From positions 104,501 to 168,500 of the forward strand of contig CAJNDT010006007.1 of assembly GCA_905221615.1 (NCBI GenBank): a stretch of 64,000 nucleotides of DNA, in the 5' to 3' direction. Within the stretch, counting starts at the first letter, position 1; each line of letters opens with the position of its first letter. A model generated the notes under the pieces. That model was given only the letters and a program-made list of their open reading frames with translations. It searched no databases and was not told the DNA's origin. The stretch is from Symbiodinium sp. CCMP2592 (Eukaryota; Sar; Dinophyceae; Suessiales; Symbiodiniaceae). Shown here piece after piece: positions 57,106 to 64,000 of this stretch. The position numbers and the translations under genes were made by a program.

Positions 57106-57394
57106 ACTTTTGTTGTCGCAAGGGCGACACAACGAGGGGCGATTTTGTGCTTAAAGAGTTGCTTGCTCGCTTTCATGACGGTTCGAGTCTCTTTTACAAG
57201 AGGGGCGAGTGTCTCAAGTTGAACAGTCCATGCTGAAGTCTTTGCGCATGCGTAGACCAGGGCATTCGACTCCTTATTGGAGACCTGAGAGAGCGCTTTG
57301 AGGGATCAAATGCGGGGCGAGCCGAGTGCAGGTACTCTTGTGAATGCTCCTTCGGAAATGTATTCTCAAGGCGCCAACTGGCGGAGGCGGCAAC
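57106..57394 (+). other. SDR-7 recombinase-gag intergenic region
   Basis: 289 bp, no gene. The opening (GTCGCAAGGGCGACACAACG) holds a small inverted repeat GTCGC/GCGAC. Nothing else is recognised. Confidence 0.3.
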
Positions 57395-58467
57395 ATGGCT
57401 GCTTCTTACTCAGATAGCCGTAGTGTTTTTGATGCCAGGGTAGACGCATGTGGGTTGCCGCGGGAAGATGCTGCGAAGGTCAAGGCTGCTGTGGGTTCAC
57501 TTCGGCAACTTGCTTTCATATCCAGCTTTACTCCGGGTCAAGCGGATGAGGCCCCACTTATGGCTGCTCTGAAGTCGATGCTGAGCCGAGATGCTGAATT
57601 GGCTGTTCAAGCTAGTTTCAGGGCATTATACCACGAGGCTTATGCTATCGTTACTTCGGAGATGCGTCAAAAGATCGAGAAGAGTGAAGAGCCCACGGCA
57701 AGGAGGCTCACCCAGCCCGAGCGTGCCGAAAGGCATGAGAAGCAAGTCGCGAAGCTCGTGGGCGTGCTTATCAAGGGCCCTTCGGAGCCCAGCGAGGCAC
57801 TCGTCGATAAGGCCGTGTCAGCTTATGAGCAAAATGAGCTGAGGTACATTTCTTGGGAATCTTGCACCTCCCGGGAACAAGAGGTTGCATCGGAACGCAA
57901 GAAGGATACTCGCTTTACGATCGATGAGCACTCAGGGAAGCTCAAAGTTGAGAACAAAGATGCTGAGGACAAGGCCTCCACTGCTTCGGAGGTCCATGTG
58001 CTTCAGGCTTTGCAGAGGCGATCACTTGCCCTGGATCAGGCCAATCTTCTTGAGCACACCCTGATGCAGCAACGGTCGGACCGCCTGTTGCGAGCCAGGA
58101 TGGACGATCCGCCGCCCCAGTACAGCCGTCCGTCCTGGAGCCAGCTTGTGGCTGCAGACAAGAAGCTCTTCAGTGAGTTGAGAGACCTGACGAGAGACGG
58201 AGTTCAGTCATCAAGTGGAGGGGTACGCCCGCTCGACAAGCACCTCCCTGCTGTCATGATGTCGTACGATGTGGTCTGCTTGCTCCAGCCCATGCCTCAG
58301 TCGGCCAGTGGGCGGAGCTCCGATGATTCCGGCAAGGAGCGCCCCGCTCCCTACACTCCCAAGGGTCCTAGAAAGGGCGCTGGGAAAGGCAAAGAGGGCA
58401 AGGGAAAGGGACGCATGCCTGCACAGCTTATCGCTTGGGGCTGCACTTCGGCTACCAAGAAAGGAAG
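57395..58467 (+). CDS. SDR-7 Gag, cut by SDR-8 before the zinc-finger module
   Basis: ATG 57395, MAASYSDSRSVFDARVDAC. Helical N-terminal domain (RQLAFISSFTPGQAD), the conserved LQRRSLALDQANLLEH block, MMSYDVVCLLQPMP and a basic linker (GPRKGAGKGKEGKGKGR). After TSATKKG the Cys/His module expected from SDR-6 is absent, because SDR-8 begins at 58468. The rest should lie right of the window. Confidence 0.8.
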
Positions 58468-58687
58468 TGACCACATCACTTGTGATTTTCACTTTATTTC
58501 CAATTTCACAACGATTGTTGTCTCGTTGAGAAACGATCGTGCATGAACACTTCGGGCGGTTTTTGGGAAACTCTTTTGAACCTGATTTTTAACGATTGAG
58601 TTTTTCATGAACTTCGTTCTTTGATGATCAGTTGCTAACATGTCTCCCGCGCACGCTCCTTCAAGCACATGAGTGCAAATTTTTGTG
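58468..58687 (+). repeat. SDR-8 A1 repeat (inferred)
   Basis: About 220 bp from the insertion border to AAATTTTTGTG, the typical A end. The partner A2 is outside the window. Related to SDR-2 A2 (5758 on). The CTAGCAG leader motif of other copies is not seen after it. Confidence 0.65.
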
Positions 58688-58886
58688 TTGAGCCTTGGGG
58701 CCCCTGCGTGAGTGCGGTCTCGACGTGCGTCGGTGCTCCCGGCAGTGGTGGCAGTTCCGGGTCCGTCCCGGGCTGCGAGTCGGAGTGAGATACACCGGAC
58801 ACCCGAGGCCGCCACTCCGCAACACGTTGCATCTAGAAAGGTTCTGGGTGCTAACCGTGGGGTTCTGGACATAGTTTCCTCGGCTC

Positions 58887-59501
58887 ATGTCGGACCCCGC
58901 TCGGGCAACTGCAGAGGACAATCTGGCGGGCGAACTGGCTGGCCCAGGGACCGTGCGGTCTTTTGCTTCGCCTGTGGCCGGGTTTATCTCTGACGTATTT
59001 CCGACAAGTGCGACTACACGCAGCCACGTTTCGTCGGAGAGCGATTGTGATGCTCACCGGCTGGTTGACCGGTTTCCTGCGGCTGGCTCCGCGCTGGACT
59101 ACGTGGATGACTCTGCGGATGGGCGGGCTGTAGCCGATGCTGCCCTTTGGGCCCGCCTCCAGAGGCTCGAGCAGGAGCGGCGGTCATTTCCTTGGAGCTC
59201 CGCCTCTGAGCAGCAGGGCTGGATCCGCGTGGTGCGGAATGGCGTGGAAGAGTCCGTGGTCTCCTGGTCTGGCCGTGATACTATGACGGCTCTCACCAAT
59301 GCGGCGGCTCAGACTTGTGGGTCCCCTTTTGATGCTTGGCAGGTCGAGGAGATCGAGATGCGGCTCCGTTCCTGTGGCACGCGTGCTTCTTTCGAAAGCA
59401 CCATTGAGGATGCCATGGCCGACAATATGTCTCGTGCTCTTCGACTTCTGCGTTCAGGTCGCTTTGGACGGCGTGTGGCCGCCTCTCGACGGCGGCGCTA
59501 A
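58887..59501 (+). CDS. SDR-8 leader ORF, 204 residues, unknown
   Basis: MSDPARATAEDN to RRVAASRRRR. Acidic first half with DDSADGRAVADAALWARLQRL, a central WIRVVRNGVEESVVSW stretch and a basic Arg tail. It has no counterpart in the other SDR copies and no recognised domain. Open frames of this size can arise by chance in GC-rich DNA. The position inside the element leader is the only support. Confidence 0.35.
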   Translation: MSDPARATAEDNLAGELAGPGTVRSFASPVAGFISDVFPTSATTRSHVSSESDCDAHRLVDRFPAAGSALDYVDDSADGRAVADAALWARLQRLEQERRSFPWSSASEQQGWIRVVRNGVEESVVSWSGRDTMTALTNAAAQTCGSPFDAWQVEEIEMRLRSCGTRASFESTIEDAMADNMSRALRLLRSGRFGRRVAASRRRR

Positions 59502-59952
59502 TGGTGTTACGCCGCCTTTACCCGGCGTGGCTGCAGTGGTCTTTTGGACTACCCGACTGCTGAATGGCTTCGCCTTGGGCTGGCACCTTCGGCTGCTATG
59601 GAGGCTTTATTTTGTGGCCGATCGTCCTCCTGGAACGGTGATGGTCGACTAAACTTCCAGGCCTCCGCTTCTGTAAAATGTGTTCTTCCGTGACATGCAC
59701 TCAGTTGAGCCTGCACTCATTGTCCTGCCTCATGAGTGATTTGCCGAAGCTGTCATGACAATTTTCTTGTTGCTCGCGCGCCTGCCCAGATGCATCCCTA
59801 ACAGATGTTCATGTGGCGGGCATGCTAGGACACTTCGGCGTACTGAGGAGCTTATCAACCAGTGCTCTTTTCCAGGCTAAGTGCCGTGCTGCACTTCACA
59901 TAACCTACGTCACGATTTGGGAGTGCCTTTTGTGCTAGGTTTGTCGCTGCGC

Positions 59953-60207
59953 ATGTCCGATAGCCCTCAGCGTGACACGACTGCTCTGCTGGAAGATATC
60001 GAGCCTTCTCTTCAGGGGCTGCTTTGCATTCCGGCGGCGGTTGCCTCTGTGGGCGACTGCCTCTGTGCAGTCGATCGGCATTCGCTTGAGCTGATCTGCT
60101 GGTGGTGGCACGCTGACCTCAGGTGGCACTTGCGTGAGTGGTCACCCGTGGATTCGGCCGTTGCCTCTCAAGCTTCGGCGACACAGAGTCCTCGGCCCGC
60201 TGGATAG
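59953..60207 (+). CDS. SDR-8 ORF0-position small protein
   Basis: 84 residues from ATG 59953, ending 69 bases before the recombinase ATG, the place of ORF0 in the other copies. MSDSPQRDTTALLEDIEPSLQGLL could form a helix, and the middle is Trp/Leu-rich (LELICWWWHADLRWHL). The coiled-coil pattern of SDR-6 ORF0 is not obvious. 59502-59952 between the two small ORFs holds nothing recognised. Confidence 0.35.
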   Translation: MSDSPQRDTTALLEDIEPSLQGLLCIPAAVASVGDCLCAVDRHSLELICWWWHADLRWHLREWSPVDSAVASQASATQSPRPAG

Positions 60208-60276
60208 TGTGGCTCCGTGACCTGGGGTCGCCCTCTTGTGTCGCGCTCTTGCTGTGGGTGCGATACGGGAGCGCTC

Positions 60277-62316
60277 ATGTCTCATTTCGACTTCAAGACT
60301 CTGCTTGCTTCTGCCGTTGACTCATGCTCGGAAGCCACTCCTAGGGATAAGCTGCTTCCGTGGGAGTCTGGAGTGTTCAAGCAGATCTTCGAAGGGGAGG
60401 ATCCTTTGTCTTGGAAGGACAGGTTCGATCTGCCGGACCCACCGGGGTGGGATCATGGCGACGAGGAAACTCTGCTTCCAGCCGAGAAGAAACGCAAGGT
60501 ATTGGATGCTGATTTCTCGCAAGGCATTTGCTTTACTGTTGTTCGCAAGACTGAAGGATTGAGCTGGGAGGATCAACGGCAACAGGATTCTGACAAGGCT
60601 ATTGCTAGATGGATTTTCATCATTGTGAAGTGGTCTGAGACGTGTCCTGATTTGTTGGTATGCCAAAGTCTGGATGAATGCACCGAGAAAGATCAAAGGA
60701 TCAACGTGGTCCAGGATTGGCTGCATCCCAAGGCGCCGAGCACTTTGTTGAAGAGAGCCAATTCTATTATGGGATATCACAAGGTTGTTGGCTGGGGCGA
60801 CGGGACTTTTCCTTATCGTGAGCAAGATGTGTACCGATACATGTCCGATGCTAAGGCCGGTGGGGCGAAACCATCACAGCTGAAAGCTCTGCGAGAGGCT
60901 ATAATCTTCGTGCGGCATGTTTTCATGGTCCCCCAGCTAGACCGGGTGATTGAAAGTCGTCGCTGTCTGGGGGCGTCGCAGAGGGGAACTGTGAAGCGTG
61001 GCAAGAAGAGGGCTCATCCGTTCTCCATTCTGGAATTGAAGAAGCTCCACCATTTGCTTGCGGACAAGGATGTTCCAGCTTGGGACCGCACCTTCGCAGG
61101 AGCAGTTCTCTGTTGCACTTACATGAGATCGCGTTGGGGGGACTTTCAACATGCAGTCAGCTTTGATATCGAGATGAACGGCCAGGGGGACATCATTTTC
61201 TTGGTGTACACTGTTGAGGTGTATAAGACAGTGAATTCCAAGTACTTTGCTGGCGAGCCTGTTAGGTTCATCGCTCCTGGAGTTGGGATTCTCAGTGACA
61301 ACTGGCTGCACTTGTGGAAACAGGCTCGTGCGGAGGTCGGACTGTTTACATTCCTGCCGCCGCTGCCTACGCCCAATGCTGCTGGCGAGGCCATGGGGTG
61401 TTCGGTCTCTTCTAAAGAGATCACTGCTTGGATCCAGAAGGTCTTGGGGCGCGACAATAACAAAAACACAACAGGACACCTCATGAAGCGCACCTTCTTG
61501 ACCATGGCTGCAAAGCGTGGCGTTGAGCACCTTGATCGGCTAACCATGGGTGGTCACGCCAACTCGGCAAAGATGGCCGACACTTATGGTGATGACGAGC
61601 TGGCGCGGCCACTAAGGTTGCTCCTGGCGCTCTTGGAGGAAATCCGCGAAGGTGTCTTCGACCCGGACGCTGGACGTGCGGGGTACATCTTCGGTGCCGG
61701 CCTGCGTGAACGCCGGCTGACGGCGGATAGGATGGAGGTCCGCGACCCTGCAGCCGCAGGTGCCTTCGCAGCTGACGCGGGGTCCGAGGCCACAGATGGT
61801 AACTGCCCTGCTGATCAGTCTGGCAATAGCAAGGACAGCTTAACCGAGCAAGATGCGGCCTCGTGGGACCTTCCGCCCCCTGAGCGGTTCACTGACGATG
61901 ATTGGAGAGACTTGGGCATCTCTCCTCCAAGCCCAGAGCATGCTGCCGCCAACGAGGAGCCGGAGGCGCCCGACATTGGCGATTTGCCGGTACACCCGTG
62001 GGACAACTTGATCGAGGAACCTAATGGGAATGCTTCCGAGACGGACTCTTCCAGTTCAAGCTGTTCAGATGAGTCGTCTTCTTCATCTTCAAGGATCAGT
62101 CACGAACCTGAGCGCAAGGTGGGTGTACCGAAGCCCGCCCTAGGCACATCTTTCCTGCAACACAAGCGGACTCGGCTTTTGCACTTGATTTCCGATCAAA
62201 ATCGGAAGGTTTTGCTGTGCGGCCGCATGGTTGGTGACACATACAAGCCACCAATTAAAATTCGATTTGACTCTTCAGTTTGCCGGAACTGCAAGAAGTT
62301 CGCGGCAGATCTGTGA
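60277..62316 (+). CDS. SDR-8 tyrosine recombinase (intact)
   Basis: 679 residues from ATG 60277. Divergent from the SDR-4/6/7 group but with the full catalytic set: YMRSRWGDFQ with Arg286, VYKTVN (hairpin Lys), TGHLMKRTFL with His401 and Lys/Arg, GGHAN (second His), and DTYGDDELARP with Tyr437. A long acidic, Ser-rich linker (SETDSSSSSCSDESSSSSS) precedes the family C-terminal domain FLQHKRTRLLHLI, LLCGRM and CRNCKK. It inserts the circular cDNA. No frameshift or stop was seen. Confidence 0.88.
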   Translation: MSHFDFKTLLASAVDSCSEATPRDKLLPWESGVFKQIFEGEDPLSWKDRFDLPDPPGWDHGDEETLLPAEKKRKVLDADFSQGICFTVVRKTEGLSWEDQRQQDSDKAIARWIFIIVKWSETCPDLLVCQSLDECTEKDQRINVVQDWLHPKAPSTLLKRANSIMGYHKVVGWGDGTFPYREQDVYRYMSDAKAGGAKPSQLKALREAIIFVRHVFMVPQLDRVIESRRCLGASQRGTVKRGKKRAHPFSILELKKLHHLLADKDVPAWDRTFAGAVLCCTYMRSRWGDFQHAVSFDIEMNGQGDIIFLVYTVEVYKTVNSKYFAGEPVRFIAPGVGILSDNWLHLWKQARAEVGLFTFLPPLPTPNAAGEAMGCSVSSKEITAWIQKVLGRDNNKNTTGHLMKRTFLTMAAKRGVEHLDRLTMGGHANSAKMADTYGDDELARPLRLLLALLEEIREGVFDPDAGRAGYIFGAGLRERRLTADRMEVRDPAAAGAFAADAGSEATDGNCPADQSGNSKDSLTEQDAASWDLPPPERFTDDDWRDLGISPPSPEHAAANEEPEAPDIGDLPVHPWDNLIEEPNGNASETDSSSSSCSDESSSSSSRISHEPERKVGVPKPALGTSFLQHKRTRLLHLISDQNRKVLLCGRMVGDTYKPPIKIRFDSSVCRNCKKFAADL

Positions 62317-62431
62317 AACGTGCCTCTCCGAAAGACTCAAGTACTCTTCGTGTGTGCATGCTTGCACTGTCGGTGCTACTGTCGTGGAAGCCTCTCCGCT
62401 TGAGTGTTTTGTGACTCAGACACAGGGCATC

Positions 62432-63706
62432 ATGTCGCTAGTGGATTCAGAAGCTGCCTTCACCCAGCGATGCCAGGAGGTGAATGCGGGAACCATTCAC
62501 ACAGCCTTGCGTGACAATGGTGTCACGACCTTCGCTAGTCTGGCTTATGCATGCGGCACACCTCAGGATCGCCCTACGCAGACCGAGCTGGATGCGTTCA
62601 GTACTAGGATTCTCGGAGCTGCACCTCGCTTGGGCGACGTCTCGCTCTTGAAGCGACTCATCTTCGAATCATGCACCTTTGTGATCGCACAGTTACGCCA
62701 GAATGTTCAAGGCGATGCTTATGAGACCCCTAAAAAACTCCCCTTGGCTGAAAAAGCAGCTAGAGCGGCCGATCAGAAACGCCGCTTGGCGGGGGTCCAC
62801 ATAGAGAGGGACTCTGTTCCATCTTATGCCTTGGTGGATTTGTGCTTCCATATGATCGAGGTCGGGGTGACATGGATCAGCCCAGGCCGCTGCACGAGTC
62901 GCGAAAGCGAGATCCAACTCTCGACCCGCGATCAAACCAAGGTGTTTAAGCTGGAGGATAACAGCTTGAAAGTCGGAAACGAGGGCCCTGATGATGTGGC
63001 CTGCTTCGACTCTCCCATACGGCTTCAGTGGTGTCTTCAAAGGAGAGGCCTTGCACTTGATCAAGCTCGCTTAATGTCTTGGCAACAACATGAGAGGTGG
63101 GTGCATTGCCTCCTCCACGCACTCACGCGCGAGTGCCCTTCAGGGTTCCACAAGCCGGATATGAACCGGATTGTGCAAGCCGACCGGGAGGCATGGCTCA
63201 TTCTTGCATCGGAGGTGCCGAGTCTCAAGGTTACAGCCGCCGGTGAGTTTCCGCTTGGTGTTGCACTCGAGGCCCTCCGCACCGACCCACGAATCACCAT
63301 GTATCTTATGCCGACTTGGGGCCGGCAGCCTGACGTCAAGATGCCTCTGGATGTCCCGTCCCCACCAAAGGACGGCGAGGGTTTGTCTCGCTCGGCAAAA
63401 CGTCGGAGGCGCTTGAAGGCGGCGGCGGCACGGAATGCCACGCCGCCTGGAAAGTCGACTTCGACCCCAAAAGGGGCACGTGCCATGCCTGCAGAGTTGA
63501 AGGGCACGCACCAGAAAACCGAAGATGGCAAGCTCATTTGTTGGGATCACAACTGCGGCGGCTGCAAGCTCAAGACTGACGGTGATCCCCCAGCGTGCCA
63601 GCATGGTGTTCATGTGTGTGCCTTCTGTCGTAGGGCGGGTCACTCCTTTCGCAATTGCCGTGCTCGCAATTGGAAGGGCACTGGTAAAGGCAAAACCAAG
63701 GAGTGA
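62432..63706 (+). CDS. SDR-8 Gag (intact)
   Basis: 424 residues from ATG 62432 (MSLVDSEAAFTQRCQEV). N-terminal helical domain, LQRRGLALDQARLMSW, a basic linker (SAKRRRRLKAAAARN) and the Cys/His module (KLICWDHNCGGCK, CQHGVHVCAFC, HSFRNCR) with a final GKGKTKE. It ends AAG GAG TGA, with ORF3 in frame. Confidence 0.87.
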   Translation: MSLVDSEAAFTQRCQEVNAGTIHTALRDNGVTTFASLAYACGTPQDRPTQTELDAFSTRILGAAPRLGDVSLLKRLIFESCTFVIAQLRQNVQGDAYETPKKLPLAEKAARAADQKRRLAGVHIERDSVPSYALVDLCFHMIEVGVTWISPGRCTSRESEIQLSTRDQTKVFKLEDNSLKVGNEGPDDVACFDSPIRLQWCLQRRGLALDQARLMSWQQHERWVHCLLHALTRECPSGFHKPDMNRIVQADREAWLILASEVPSLKVTAAGEFPLGVALEALRTDPRITMYLMPTWGRQPDVKMPLDVPSPPKDGEGLSRSAKRRRRLKAAAARNATPPGKSTSTPKGARAMPAELKGTHQKTEDGKLICWDHNCGGCKLKTDGDPPACQHGVHVCAFCRRAGHSFRNCRARNWKGTGKGKTKE

Positions 63707-63709
63707 CTA
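63704..63709 (+). promoter_or_regulatory. Candidate UGA readthrough site, SDR-8 Gag/ORF3
   Basis: TGA CTA, preceded by GAG, the same hexamer as SDR-6. The 98 codons that follow to the window end contain no stop and no ATG. Confidence 0.65.
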
Positions 63710-64000
63710 GTCGTTGCAACCTCCGGCCAGGTTGAGGCTGGAAGGATCACTGGCCAGAATGACGACGGGCTGGGATACACTTTTTCTCCGGTGCCGGTGA
63801 CAGCACAGGACCTTTCTTCTGCTGAATCGCTGGCCGCCCAGTGCCTGAATCTTGGCTTTGCAAGTTTTGCACAGCTTCGCGAGCTCAGTGCTCGCTTGCC
63901 GGCGGACTCTGTGGGGGCACCTTCAGGCCAACCTGTTGCTCCTGCGGATCCCAAATCTTTTACTTCTGGAGCCTACGTGCACCACGACAAGAACGGGCTC
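63707..64000 (+). CDS. SDR-8 ORF3, N-terminus (runs off window)
   Basis: 98 open codons after the Gag TGA. DPKSFTSGAYVHHDKNGL at the end aligns with TAPKSFTSGAYVHQAKAGL of SDR-2 (1731 on), which lies at the start of the oxygenase-like domain. There is no Met codon before this conserved segment, so the domain can only be translated by readthrough, frameshifting or a non-AUG start. Confidence 0.7.

Larger units (their letters stand above)
54709..58467 (+). mobile_element. SDR-7: 5' half, cut by SDR-8
   Basis: A1 (end near 54918), leader motif, ORF0, recombinase with one frameshift, and Gag up to the Lys/Gly linker, where SDR-8 begins. The left border is approximate (54650-54720), because A2 and B2 are right of the window. 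Confidence 0.7.
58468..64000 (+). mobile_element. SDR-8: 5' part with recombinase, Gag and ORF3 start
   Basis: Begins after GGAAG within SDR-7 gag. Its start (TGACCACATCACTTGTGAT) resembles the SDR-2 A repeat. Order: A1, a long leader with two small ORFs, an intact recombinase, an intact Gag, UGA and ORF3 running off the window. The leader is about 1.6 kb, against about 0.4 kb in SDR-4, -6 and -7. Confidence 0.75.

Noticed and set aside
1-64000. Dinoflagellate spliced-leader relicts marking retroposed host mRNAs
   Set aside because: No stretch resembling the leader end (TTTTGGCTCAAG) was found by eye at any element or ORF start.
1-64000. Host protein-coding gene with introns
   Set aside because: Every substantial + strand frame belongs to a mobile element. 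No unassigned interval is long enough, or shows exon-like conserved domains, outside INS-1.

Overview
No cellular host gene can be supported anywhere in this 64-kb window. It is a nest of retrotransposons inserted into one another, all on the + strand. The most likely host is a dinoflagellate, possibly Symbiodiniaceae. This is an inference from the element types: tyrosine-recombinase (YR) retroelements with a Lys/Gly-rich CCCH-type Gag, a Ty1/copia element with a very long Gag-Pol, an APE-type LINE, no bacterial gene layout, and GC-rich intergenic minisatellites. No rRNA, tRNA gene or CRISPR array was seen.

The dominant family is called here SDR (split direct repeat, PAT/DIRS-like). Its layout is A1 - small ORF0 - tyrosine recombinase - Gag - UGA - ORF3 - B1 - A2 - B2. 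ORF3 fuses a 2-oxoglutarate/Fe(II) dioxygenase-like domain, a C5-methyltransferase-like domain, a reverse transcriptase (RT) and an RNase H. Eight copies can be told apart.
SDR-1: 1-1724, 3' end only.
SDR-2: 1725-5956, 19707-19745 and 33616-33957, 5' end off the window.
SDR-3: 5957-19706.
SDR-4: 22272-30983, complete, 8,712 bp.
SDR-5: 33958-37581 and 53642-about 54700.
SDR-6: 43694-52584, complete, 8,891 bp, all ORFs open.
SDR-7: about 54709-58467.
SDR-8: 58468 to the window end.

Other elements are a LINE (19746-22271 and 30984-33615), a Ty1/copia element with 156-bp LTRs and a 5-bp target duplication (37582-43693 and 52585-53636), and a 4.6-kb minisatellite-rich insertion with a 10-bp target duplication (10092-14698).

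Nesting order: SDR-5 is the oldest. SDR-2 entered its gag, the copia element entered its ORF3, and SDR-7 entered its 3' end. SDR-1, SDR-3 and the LINE entered SDR-2. SDR-4 entered the LINE, SDR-6 entered the copia element, SDR-8 entered the SDR-7 gag, and the minisatellite insertion entered the SDR-3 gag. Decay agrees with this order: SDR-2 and SDR-5 are full of frameshifts, while SDR-4 and SDR-6 are nearly or fully open.

How the parts would work together (inference): Gag packages the RNA. ORF3 would be made by reading through a UGA codon that separates it from Gag in the same frame in all five copies where the junction is visible. RT/RNase H copies the RNA. The split repeats template a circular DNA whose junction is B-A. 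The tyrosine recombinase inserts that circle without target duplication; this is seen directly, because removing SDR-4 or SDR-6 restores the interrupted reading frame exactly. The oxygenase and methyltransferase domains suggest the element modifies DNA bases, its own or the host's.
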